Source of the DNA: Tanytarsus gracilentus
Taxonomy: Eukaryota; Arthropoda; Insecta; Diptera; Chironomidae
DNA length: 64,000 nt
Direction: 5' to 3'
Assembly (NCBI GenBank): GCA_038502055.1
Contig: JAXRKN010000043.1
Coordinates: 2,976,001-3,040,000, forward strand
A model generated the notes under the pieces. That model was not told the DNA's origin, did no database searches, and saw only the letters and a program-made list of their open reading frames with translations. Positions 52,921 through 63,554 of this stretch are shown piece by piece. Every line of letters begins with the position of its first letter. Position 1 is the first letter of the stretch. Position numbers and translations under genes: made by a program.

Positions 52921-53811
52921 CTTAAAGTTCGTTAAACCTTCCACTTTGTAATCAAATAAATTTAACAACAAATTTGCATCTTAATTAATTCAGAAATCAG
53001 GATTAAACCTAATTGAGGTCAGATATCGCACCCTTGGAAGTACTTTCAAGATGTTAAAAAAAATTATGTCGCATAATAAAACATTTTTCTCTTCATCACC
53101 ATACGCGCGAACTTTTTTTCGTCATGAGCAGCATTTTAAGTAATGAGTCAAAAATTGTTATGTGCACACATTTACGGCAATGAGAGTGGGGTTCTTGCCG
53201 CCTCTTACTTTTTTGGTTGTTAGCGTTTATTACTTACCGTGCGCCCATTAATTTCCATGGCAACGACACGCGACAACAATTTAAAATCATTTGTTTTTTT
53301 TGTGTGTGTGACATTTTACGATTAAAACCTTTTTTGTCGTCCATGGTCGGATACTTTATCACGTTGGCGGCCTCACTTGTTAACAATGTTGAGTCGATTT
53401 ATAATGAGCGAAGAAAATTTTCGTGGAAAATCACTCATTAAGGGTTTGTGCGTGGGAACTGTAAATGCAAAAAAATTTAGAACTTTTTAATTATTTTTTT
53501 AGGGTCAAAAAACTTTTTTCAAAGATCTTCATTTTTAAGCTTGAATAAGTTGAATTTGAAGTTTTTCAGTTGACAATCTTGTGAACGAGAAAATGTGTTA
53601 GTTATTGATTTTTTGTTGCCGTGCGATGTTTCCAAATTATTTTGATCTTGAGACAGCGATATTGCGGTTATTTCTGTTGTAGTTCTTAATGTAGGTTAAA
53701 CACGTTGTTTTTATTGTATCGAAATTACAGGAGTTATTTTTAGTAAAAAATGGTTTTTCTTGCTGAAAGAATTTAATTCAAATTTTAATTTATTTAGAAA
53801 AAGTAAAAAAA

Positions 53812-53909
53812 ATCATTAGGAATATCTGAATGTTTGCTATAATTTTACATACAATTTTATAGGAAATGGTCTAATACTTCGCGAACATTCACCTCATTTG
53901 CCAACTCTA
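53812..53909 (-). mobile_element. MITE, diverged second copy of the 30007-30110 family
   Basis: Read on the minus strand it starts TAGAGTTGGCAAATGAGGTG and continues through GTATTAGA, TTTCCTATAAAATT and ATTATAGCAAACATTC, matching the first copy over most of its length. The other terminus is degraded: only TAGG ... TGAATGTTT remains of the inverted repeat. No ORF. Confidence 0.6.
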
Positions 53910-56573
53910 TTTTTTCCAATGTTTTTTCACTGTAAATCATTTTTTTTTCATTTAGATTTTCCATTAAGAATTTCAAAGAAACTTTCATGCTTTCTGATCA
54001 TTAAGATAAAACTCACAGACAATTTTTTTTCGTTTCTTTTATGTTGATTTTTTTAATCTTGGATATCGTGCAATCATGAAAATCATCATGAAAACAAAAA
54101 TATAAAAAATCCATGGAGAGACAAAAGGTGAAAGAATTGCTTGCGGATAAAAAGCTTTTATTTTCGATAAGAGTCATAAAATACGAAACAAAGTCATAAA
54201 ATAAACTACAATCGATGACATCACACATTCGAATATTTTTCCTCTCATCACCACAATAAATTTTCATTTCCCTTTTTCCTTTTTCTTCTCACATTGCATA
54301 TAACAATGGACATTTTTTTGCCTTATGATGTTATCAAACAGTGTAAGAAGCAAGGAATATTTTATGGTATTCGACACCGGAGGAGGAAAGAAATAAGTGA
54401 CAATGTAAAAGATAGAGTAAAATTGTGCAATATGTTTACTCGCATTGCCGGCAGTGCTGCAAAGGTGTTTCAACTTTTTTTTTCATTAAAATTGTTCAGT
54501 AGGTGGAAAATAGAGTAACTCGAAGGCATATTGAATTTTATGAAAAAAATCGAATGGGATTTAAAAGAAAGTGATGAAAAGTTTGAAGTTTTATGAACCA
54601 CATCTCTTCCTTTTTTGCTGTTCGCCATCGATTTTTAAGTAATCCTATCAGCTTTTTGAAAACTCATCGTTGCCCTAAATTTCAGCACGCTTCACAATTT
54701 TTCTACCTCACTTGCCTATCGATAGTTTTGGAAAAATAATAAAAGTTGATGTTGCAGGGTGCCATGGCTACATGTGCAAGCCGGTTTGAAAAAATATTTA
54801 TGCTTCACATCCACATTTATAGGAATTTTTATGCTCTCACATGAGGGAATATGCTGCCCATGAATTTCATGTGGAGTTTATTGAAAAAAAAAACCATTTA
54901 AAAATCATAAAGTCACAAAATGGTCATGACATAAATTTTAATGCGAAAGCGATGAAAAAATAGTTCGAAAATAGCCTAAAAATTCTCTCTCGCACATATT
55001 TGATAGGAAAAAATGTTTCGTGCCTTCATAGAACGAGAGTGAAAGAGCAACGATGAAAACAATTAATCGGAATAGAACAAATATGTAGTCGACGATTGTC
55101 AGGAAGTAATCGGGAGCGAAAAAATGTTGTGAAAAGTTTTTATTGCTTTCCATTCGTCTGCGGGGAGTTTTTTCTATTTAAATTTTTCTCGCACAATGAA
55201 AATGCCGACTGGGTTTTTTTGGTGATGGATATTTTGAAAAGCCAAGTAATTGTAAATGATTTGATGTTGTTGATTGGCAGAATTTTGATGATTTTCCATC
55301 TCTCGAGGAAGGTAATCTCTTCCACTTACAAAAATCACAAAATTAATTAAAAACACAAAAAAAATACTTAATGTTCATTATCACTGAGTTAAAGCGTGCG
55401 ATGTTGATAGCTCGACGATTTAAAAAACTTTTTTAATTCATCAAATAATTTTGTCATGGAATTTTATTAAAAATTATTTTCGATATCAAATTTTGTGGCG
55501 GTAAATTTAAAATATTTTACATATCGTGAGTGTCCCACCCCTTGCTCTAAATTAATTGCACCACAAAAAAAATTCACCGTCTTCACGTTGTGCGGAAAAT
55601 GCGACAATTTATAAGTCATTCGAGTCTTATGGTGCATCTGGAGAAGAAAGAATGTTCCTCGCTGTATGTCAGGCTCATAATTTCACTGCTAGAGTTAATA
55701 AAATTTTATTTATTCTTAATTGCATCTCTGCTGCTGTCGCAATTTGAACAAATGGCTCTGGGCTTATGATGGCTTATAGAAGAATGTGTTGCAGAGGAGA
55801 GAAAAGAGTTTATTATGAACAAGTAGAGTTCACACAGAGGAAAACTTGTGAGTTATGATCTTCTAAGTTTCAGAGCAATTCTTTAAATTTGCACCGTTGA
55901 AAATTTTTAATTAAAACCACGAATCTTAATAAATTTAATTATTTGCAGGACATTTTGCGAGCAGAAGCTCATTATCAAATAAATGCAAATTTTTACTAAA
56001 AATCCATAAATATTTTTTCTATATTCAAAAAATATTTTCAAGCAAAATTAAATGCCAGAAAAAGTTCACATAAATTTTCGCACCAAAGAGAAAAGAAATT
56101 ATGAAAAAAAAGCAGTGAAATTAATTTTGATTTATGTCGAGCAATTCAGTTTTGTGGAGGATGCTTTTAAAGTTAGATGTTGAAAATTGCCTAAAAAAAT
56201 TCAAGAAGGTACAAAACCCATAAAGACTCAAATTTATTTTCCATGAGGATCAAAACTTTGGAATTTACAGCGCTTTCGGTAAGACCGTGTGAAGATGAAC
56301 AGCAATTGCTGAAAAATATAAATTAAAACAGATCATTTTGTTTCCTGAAACAAGCGAGAGGAGCAACCCTATCAACATATCCGCAACAACCAAGAGCGTA
56401 TGCTTACTGGATTATATTGCAAGAATACAACGGTCATAAATTCTACACAAAAATCTCCCACATTAGTTACAAAATGTTAAATGAATCTTTTTTCTCTCTT
56501 CCGGTTTTTATGTTTTTTTTTGTGTTGCGAAATGAAAACCCATGCACTCCTACCACATGGACATCCTCTGCGC

Positions 56574-56752
56574 ACAGTGTTTCATTTTTCGGATTTTTGT
56601 GCATAAATTCGGTGCATGAAGTTTTTCAGAGCTCGTGGGTCAGTCATTTGTCGGATCGGAAAATTTTAATTTTGGCATTCCTAAAATCAAACTACATAAG
56701 TAAACTTAATGCGCTGAATTTATGCACGAAAATCGAAAAAATGAAACACTGT
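56574..56752. repeat. Large hairpin: 51-bp inverted repeat arms around a 77-bp loop
   Basis: Arm 56574-56624 (ACAGTGTTTCATTTTT ... GTGCATAAATTC ...) is the reverse complement of 56702-56752 apart from a handful of mismatches by eye. The ends (CAGTGTTTC) resemble hAT-type termini, but no 8-bp direct duplication flanks it. It could be an old MITE or a transcribed foldback. The 124-codon ORF across it is a by-product. Confidence 0.65.
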
Positions 56753-58242
56753 TTACCTGTTTACATTTGCCGCAATTTGCTTTTTCATTAAGCTCTAAAT
56801 AAAATTAAGAAGAAGTTTCGAGATGAAAATAGGGCTCGAAATATTTTAAGGTAAATTAAGATGCATCAAGTGTAAAATGCTTTTTGAGGTTAATGAAAAG
56901 CTTTTAGGGTATATAGAAAAATCAAGTAGTGAAAATTTAACATTTTTTCATAATTTTGAATATTTTAATTGGTTGTTCAAAATACAGCACATGATTAAAA
57001 ATAATCTTTTTCTATAAATAATCGCATTAATGGAATTTCATGAACGCTTCAATAATGATCGATATTAAATTTTACAGTTCTGTGAACTTTTGTGAAGATG
57101 ATTTAGAAAATTTTTATAATTTTTTTGAATATTATTTTAACGGTTTTCAGGTTGATGTTTTTTGTCCACAACCGCAAATTTATTGCCCTTGTTTTTTTCT
57201 ATAGTCATCTAAAAGTAAAATTAGAATCGAAATTGCCTGCAGAATTATTAATAATAAATCGATTCAAATATCTTTTAAGCTTAGAAATTTTTATCTTAAA
57301 ATTAACAAGGAGAGAGAGAGAGAGCTTATGTTAAAATGTAACCTAAGTATTAAGAAAATGGTTCATTATAATTTTAACTCAAGTTCTTAGTAACAACTTC
57401 TTAATTGGATGCAAATGAAATCAAGTTGAAAAACAAGAGAGGAAAAATCATTTGAGGTTATTGCTTTGTATACTTTTTAATGATGAAAAAAAAAATTTCA
57501 AGTGATGCAAAAAAGTCAATAAAAAATAATTGCTAGTAAATATTTTTTGGTAATAAAATTCTATTGAGAAAAAGTTTCAGTCTTTGCTGCTCATTATTAC
57601 TAAAGCAGAAAATCCTCGCCCACCACTTAACTTCGCCTCAAGGCACGAATTCTTGACGTTTAGCTGGATTTACTAAAGCGGAAAATTCCTCGTGGTCCTC
57701 ATTAAGGCCTGAGAGCGCCACACTGATCCTTGATTAAAATTCTTCGAGCAGCGGCAAGGAAGTTTAAATAACTCGCTTTTTAAGACAAATTTCACCCTCC
57801 ACAACTTCGCAGATACCACCAAATAATCTCTTCATCGTTGTCGTGTATGCTTTCTAATAGATATCCTATGTGTGGTGCGATGATGCGGTAATGGGGAGAG
57901 AAATATTCATGCACAAAATCTTCCACTCGAGACCGCACTTGATACATAATGAAGCAGCAGCATGAAAATTTTCCTCCCTTAAAAAAAGCCATAATCTCTC
58001 CACTTCTCATTTTCTTATGTACGTCTGAATGCGAATGTAGATGAAAGCTTTACATAAAACCGGCATTGTAATCATACTAAACGATTATTGTTGCTATATC
58101 TTTAACCAGAGAGAAGAAACTGATGATGATGTTTCGAAAGGTTATTCAAATAGTGGAATTTTGTTGACGATTGAGTTTGTCATACATCAATTTCAAGATG
58201 AAATCAACATGGCTTATGATAAGTTTGAGAGGGTTTAAAAAT

Positions 58243-58248
58243 TTTATT
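58243..58248 (-). terminator. Probable polyadenylation signal of the aldo-keto reductase gene
   Basis: Minus-strand AATAAA (plus TTTATT), about 87 bases past the stop codon at 58335 and the first canonical hexamer downstream. Confidence 0.5.
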
Positions 58249-58334
58249 CAAGCAATATAAATATTTTAATCTTTTTTCAAAATCGCACCAGCTTTAATCT
58301 GTTATTAGCTATTCGAACAGTCACCCCTCAAAAA

Positions 58335-59793
58335 TCAAAACGGATAATAAACGCTACTTTCGGCGAAATGAAATTTACAAATTTGATTTTTATCGTCATG
58401 AAATGTCTTCATAAAGCTCATTTCCTCTCCGCTCAGTTGGAAATCGAAGACATTTATATTTTCATAAATCCGATTTATCCGCCCCGATTTCGGAATTGGA
58501 ATTACATTGCATTGAATTGCGAATCGTAAGGCAATCTGTGCGGGAGATTTATTGTACTTTCTCGCAATCTCGACAACCCGTTCGTCGTATAGAAATTTTG
58601 GCTCTTTTTTCACTTCCTTATGGCGTCCGAGCGGGCAAAAGCCGAGAACTTGAACATTCAATTTCTGGCACAACTTTATCAATTCATCTCGTGCGAAGCC
58701 TGGATGGAACTCAATTTCATTAAATGCGGGTTTAATTCGAGAACAATCGAAAACTCTTTGAATTTGTTGCGCATTAAAGTTTGACACGCCAATATGTTTA
58801 ACAAATCCCTTCTCGACAAGTTTCTCCATTTCCCTCCAAACGTCCACATAATCCTTATCGACTAAATCTTCAGGTGTCTCAGGCCATTTCTCTTCATCGC
58901 TTTTATATTTGAACGATACCGGAAAGTGGAACAAGTATAAATCGATGTAGTCAGTTTTTAGGCGTTGAATCGAATCACGACACGCCTGTGGATTTAAGGA
59001 GAGTTAGTTAGAAATTTTGTGGAATTACAAAAGATTACAAATTCTCTCAATTTTATGAAAATTTCTCTCCTGCTCTCAAAAAAGTTAAATTTTTTCTCAA
59101 AAAAATTCTCTATTTAATCTAATTTTCGCTCTCTCAAATCTAACTTCATAAAATTCACTCACCTTCTCTACTTGGTCATGGTGAATGCCCCACAATTTAC
59201 TTATGACAATAATCTCTTCACGATTAATTGTTCCCTGCACGCATTTCTCTCTAATTGCTTCGCCAACAATTTCCTCGTTGCCGTACAAAAATGCGGTATC
59301 GAAGAGTCTGTAACCGGCATCGATTGCGTCTTTAATTGCCTCCACACCTGACGCTCCTTTCAGCTACGAGGAAAAATTTATATGATGGAGCGCTTATTTA
59401 CCGACAAAAAAAGAGTGTTCTTGAGCATAATAAATATGAATAATTTATCACTTGACGCGCTTTTAATGAAACATTTTACGGCTCATACTCCCGCTCAAAA
59501 ATTTACTGTGTGATTAGTTACTGAGAGCGTGTGCACTGCCGTAGAAATTCCCGCATCAGTAATCCAATTTTCATTTATTATCATTGCTCTTAAATCTCGC
59601 ATATATACACACAAAAAATTCTCTCAAAGCTCAATCGCTCATTTTGGTGTAAACATGATAAATAAATGCGATTCTTCTTCTTCTTCATCCGCACCCTCTT
59701 TAGTCACTTTTCACTTCCTACCTTAGCGGTGCCAAAGCCGAGAGATGAAATCTTGCAATCGCTATTCAAATGGAGCAACGGTGGTTGTGTCAT
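58335..59793 (-). CDS. Aldo-keto reductase, NADPH-dependent, complete
   Basis: Three minus-strand exons, 59793-59722, 59363-59163 and 58985-58335, join with phase-0 GT-AG introns of 358 and 177 bp into 308 codons (307 residues), close to the usual 310-325 of the family. The start MTQPPLLHLNSD matches family N termini; the frame is open a little further upstream, but that extension looks like UTR. The single-domain TIM barrel carries the full catalytic tetrad: Asp46 and Tyr51 in LFDTAFLYGNE, Lys80 in ISKLW, His111 in LYLFHFP. IGVSNFN and the cofactor loop IPKS followed by R..EN are intact. Such enzymes reduce aldehydes, ketones, sugars or steroids with NADPH in the cytosol; insect relatives include 3-dehydroecdysone reductase, but the substrate cannot be read from the sequence. 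It is oriented divergently from the AGA gene, with 271 bp between its ATG and the first AGA exon found. A (TTC)n-like run (about 59670-59687) lies in intron 1. Confidence 0.92.
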
Positions 59794-60064
59794 TTCAACT
59801 AGATGTGTCTTATCGCGACTTAAAAATGTGAATGGGAAGCGAAACGAAGAATATTGGCGCTTAAAAAGTTTTTTGGGTGATTTTAAGTCTTTGGTTGTGT
59901 TGTGAAAGAGGTTGGACAAAAAATAAAGGAAAATTAAAATTAAATTTTTAATAAAGTAATTTTGCAGGAATTTTAGATTAAATGAAGAAATAAATGACGG
60001 TTTTTCTGCAGTACGATTTTTTAAATTTTGAGCTGAAAAATTTCAATAAATTAAATTTTTATAG

Positions 60065-61219
60065 ATTGACGCAGTCGTTCAGGGATGTACGGTTTGTGAA
60101 GAGGAACAATGTGATGGTTCTGTAGGTTTTGGTGGAAGTCCAAATGAAAATGCAGAAACAACTTTAGATGCAATGGTTATGGATGGCAGTTCAATGCGAG
60201 TTGGTGCGGTTGGAAATCTTCGGTTTATTAAGGAAGCAGTGGCTGTCGCTCGTCACGTGCTTGACTATACTAAGCATACTTTATTAGTTGGCGATCAAGC
60301 AACTGAATTTGCAATTTTGATGGGTTTCGAAAACCAAACTTTATCAACTTCTCAAACTGATAAAATGATAAATGAATGGAGGAATAAAAATTGCCAGCCA
60401 AACTATTGGAAAAATGTTCTTCCTTCTTCAGAAAACAGTTGTGGTCCATATGAGAAAATATTTCCGCTGCCCATTGAAAAGTATGAAGTTGTTACATCAC
60501 GAGTCGACCAACATAATCACGATACAATTGGAATGATTGCGATCGATAAAGAAAATAATATTGCTGTTGGAACATCCACAAATGGGTTGACTTATAAACT
60601 TCCTGGACGTGTTGGAGATTCTCCGATTCCAGTAAAATTTAATATTTTTTTACTTTTAAACGTTTAAGTTCAACTCTTTTTAGGGAGCTGGAGGTTATGC
60701 TGAAAATGAGTAAATATTTTCATTTTCTAACGTAAAATTTTTTAATATTTAAATTGTTTAAGTGTTGGAGGAGCTGCTGCTACGGGTGACGGAGATGTCA
60801 TGATGAGGTTTCAAAAAAATTATGAGTCGTTGAAATTCTAAGTTAATGTTTTCTTCAGATTTTCACCTTCGTTTCTTGCAGTGGAATTTTTAAGAAATGG
60901 ATTCACTCCGCAAGAAGCTGCTGAAAAAGTGATTGATAGGATACAAAGATATTATCCAAGCCACATAGCGGCAATAGTTGTTGTCGATAAAAATGGAAAT
61001 TACGGAGCAGCTTGTCAAATATTTAATTCATTTCCCATTTCAATTTATTATCCAGGTCTAAATGAAACCAAAATTGAGACTGCTGAATGCAGAAAATTCA
61101 ATGAACAATCTACAACTGAAAATTCATCAACAACTGAAAAAAAATCTAACGGAGGAGAAAATTTAAAATCATTTTTAATTTTAGTTATTTTTGTTGCTCT
61201 TTTTAATTTGTTAATCTAA
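60065..61219 (+). CDS. AGA: Aspartylglucosaminidase (N4-(beta-N-acetylglucosaminyl)-L-asparaginase), 5' exon missing
   Basis: Exons 60065-60631, 60684-60709 (26 bases), 60763-60807 and 60859-61219 join in frame into 332 residues plus stop. AGA removes the asparagine-linked GlcNAc stub from glycopeptides in lysosomes. It is an Ntn hydrolase that self-cleaves before a catalytic Thr. Here HNHDTIGMIAID places that Thr at 60524-60526. QCDGSVGFGGSP, the substrate loop GRVGDSPIPGAG and ATGDGDVMMRF are all present, so the catalytic core looks intact. The sequence begins at IDAVVQGC, so about 50 residues expected in front (signal peptide and the NTWPFKNATEAAW-like start) are absent. A stop lies directly upstream of the acceptor, so another exon is required; none was found between 57300 and 60064. 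Unusually, the C terminus extends past the enzyme into a Thr/Ser-rich linker and a hydrophobic end (LKSFLILVIFVALFNLLI), which looks like a GPI signal or a tail anchor. It may be a live gene with a distant first exon, or a 5'-truncated copy. Confidence 0.85.
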
Positions 61220-61240
61220 AATTTGAGAATCGAAAAATTT

Positions 61241-61246
61241 AATAAA
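61241..61246 (+). terminator. Probable polyadenylation signal of the AGA gene
   Basis: AATAAA 21 bases after the stop codon at 61217-61219, the first canonical hexamer downstream. Confidence 0.6.
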
Positions 61247-63554
61247 TGAAAATGTTTTTTTTAATCTGAAAATTTTTACAAACACTCCCTATCATCGGAT
61301 GATGTGCGTACGTAAGGCATTAAGGGTGTAAGCGAATTATTTGCTTATCAGTTGCTCTTTAAAGTACATTTACACGATTCGCTCGTACTTACTTTTACGG
61401 TGAATTACGCTCGTGTGTGGAAGCAATAAGAGAAAAGCACAGAATTATCGTTCATTAGCTCATTTAGCTTAATTCACGCTTACATCGCATTAAATTTTCA
61501 TCTTTGTACACAAAGTGTCAACAGATTTTTGCTCACAATGCGGCTAAAGTTTTATGAAAATTATTTAAAGGCCACTCCCACTGGGAGAAGAGTGTAAATT
61601 AATTAATTTATTCTTTAAACACTAAATGTAGCTTTTGTGCAGTAAGCTGAGTTCATTATAAAGTTGTTGAAAATAACCAATTTTCATGGTTTTTGATGCT
61701 GCAATGCAATGAAAGTTTCAAAGTGTACAATTTAAATTTTAATTACAGTAATAATCTCGGTTGTGTATTGTGTGGACTGAGCTTGGAAAAGCATTTAATT
61801 AAGGACAATTCTTGGATTGTTTTAGCAATTTATTGTGCAGATATTACTTGGCGTGAGCGATTTAGAATAATTAAACCCTTGTAAAGAATTTTGAGATGAA
61901 TTTAAATTTTTATAACGACTTTCTTCAATTTAAAAATTTTTAAAATAAATAAAAATCGTTACAAAATGTTTAAAAACATTTTCAACTTTTTCGCTGGGAT
62001 GTTCAATGAAAGCTCATCATAAATTATGTAATTAAAAGACATGGCAATTAATCTTGCCTCATTTTCTTTAAAAAATGTCATTTAATTAAAGACAATAAAT
62101 CAAGCCAGAGTCTTAAAGCCTTTAATTTTCATGCGACCTTCTCTCTTTTTCTGGTCGTGTACATTGCACCAAATAAGAACAAAGCAATAATGATAATTAG
62201 TAATTTATTACGTGGTGTTAATAATTAAAAATGAAATCTTTGTCAACGCGAATCTTCTTTTATTTATTTCGTTGCCAAAAAAAAGAAATATGAATAATTG
62301 AATTTTTTCCTCTCGTCTGCTTCCACGTCAAAGTTGTTAATAAATTATTTTATGACACTTTTAGAGACAAACACAAAGAGAAAATGAATCAAAATTATAA
62401 TTGAAACAAACAATTGATGATTCATGTTTTCTTTTTTGTGAAAATTAAAATTATTTCATTAACAAGAAAAATTTCTATTAATAATTTTTCTTGAAAATTT
62501 TAAGATAAATTTCATGTACGAAAATTTTTCAACAAAAAACAATGCCATGTCCTTTTTATGACAAGCGAAAAAATAAACAAACACAAAAAATCTTAACAAG
62601 ATGACGAAAATAAATTCAAACATGAAAAAACTTTTTTCTGTGTTTGAATTTCTTAAAATTTCTCTTGACAAATATCACTCGACGTTTTAGTGTTTAATTA
62701 AAGTAGCAAAGACATCAGCGTGAGACATAGAAGAAGAAGTTTATGTACGACAAAAAAGCACTCTTGAAGCTTAATGATTATGACAAAAATTTTCTTAAAC
62801 TTTTTTTTCTCTCCATAAACGATTTCACGTCTCGTTTTGTGTGTGTTTAAAGAAAAGTTTTCTGCTTCTTTTTAGAGCGTAAAAATTTCTCAACAGCTTT
62901 TCCACACCTACTTCTCTCTCTTATTTTTCTTGCGACACACGAATGGCGACAATAAATTTTTAATTACTTTTGTTGATGATTTAAAATGGTAGAAAAAATT
63001 CTCTCATTTAATTCATAAATGATGTTTTATTTTAGTTAAAATTCTTTTCACAATATTTTTTAAAAATGACGTAATTCATTCACGTTGCCATGATTAACTT
63101 AATAAAAAATAATTGGAACAAATTTCAGCATAAACTGCCGCGGGTCATGACAACGAATATCCTTACAAAATTTGCTCAGATTGTTCTTCCGCATCGCAGA
63201 ACTGAACAAAAAAACTTTTAACTCCATTATTCAAGTTGAAATTTCAATTTAAACTATTTTTAAATAAAAATAAAATAGAGCTCGGCTATTTAGCGTCGTA
63301 ACAACTTTGAACTATCGCCTTAAGGAGAGGAAAAAGTTTTCCTATGTTTCTTCCTTCTTTTTTTCATTCGAACTCTTGGAAAGGCATTTTTGAAATATTT
63401 ATGGGATTTGAGAAGAATAGAGAACCGGAAAACTTTAAACGACTTTTGTGTATAAGCTCAAACTTTACGCGGTAATTTAATAAAATTTCTTCATTTAATA
63501 ACGAACAGAGTAAGTCGCCGTGTCGCATTGATTTAATTAAAAATTTTGAAATAT
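61247..63554. other. Non-coding, AT-rich intergenic stretch
   Basis: No supported gene; open frames at 61693-61884 and 62459-62671 (minus) show no family features. Part of the right side must be the 3' UTR of the minus-strand protease. No strong repeats were noted. Confidence 0.5.

Larger units (their letters stand above)
38596..58334. other. Gene-poor AT-rich region upstream of eys, 19.7 kb
   Basis: No supported protein gene on either strand. The open frames (for example 39081-39404 on the minus strand, 42203-42451, 50196-50498, 56417-56791) lack domains; the last is created by a large inverted repeat. This region probably holds eys 5' non-coding exon(s), its promoter and enhancers, none of which I can pin down. 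Repeats inside it are listed separately. (CA)n microsatellites occur at 43741-43755 and 48601-48616, and a (GA)n run at 57310-57324. Confidence 0.5.

Noticed and set aside
56417..56791. 124-codon plus-strand ORF
   Set aside because: It spans both arms and the loop of the large inverted repeat and has no domain; the repeat explains it better.
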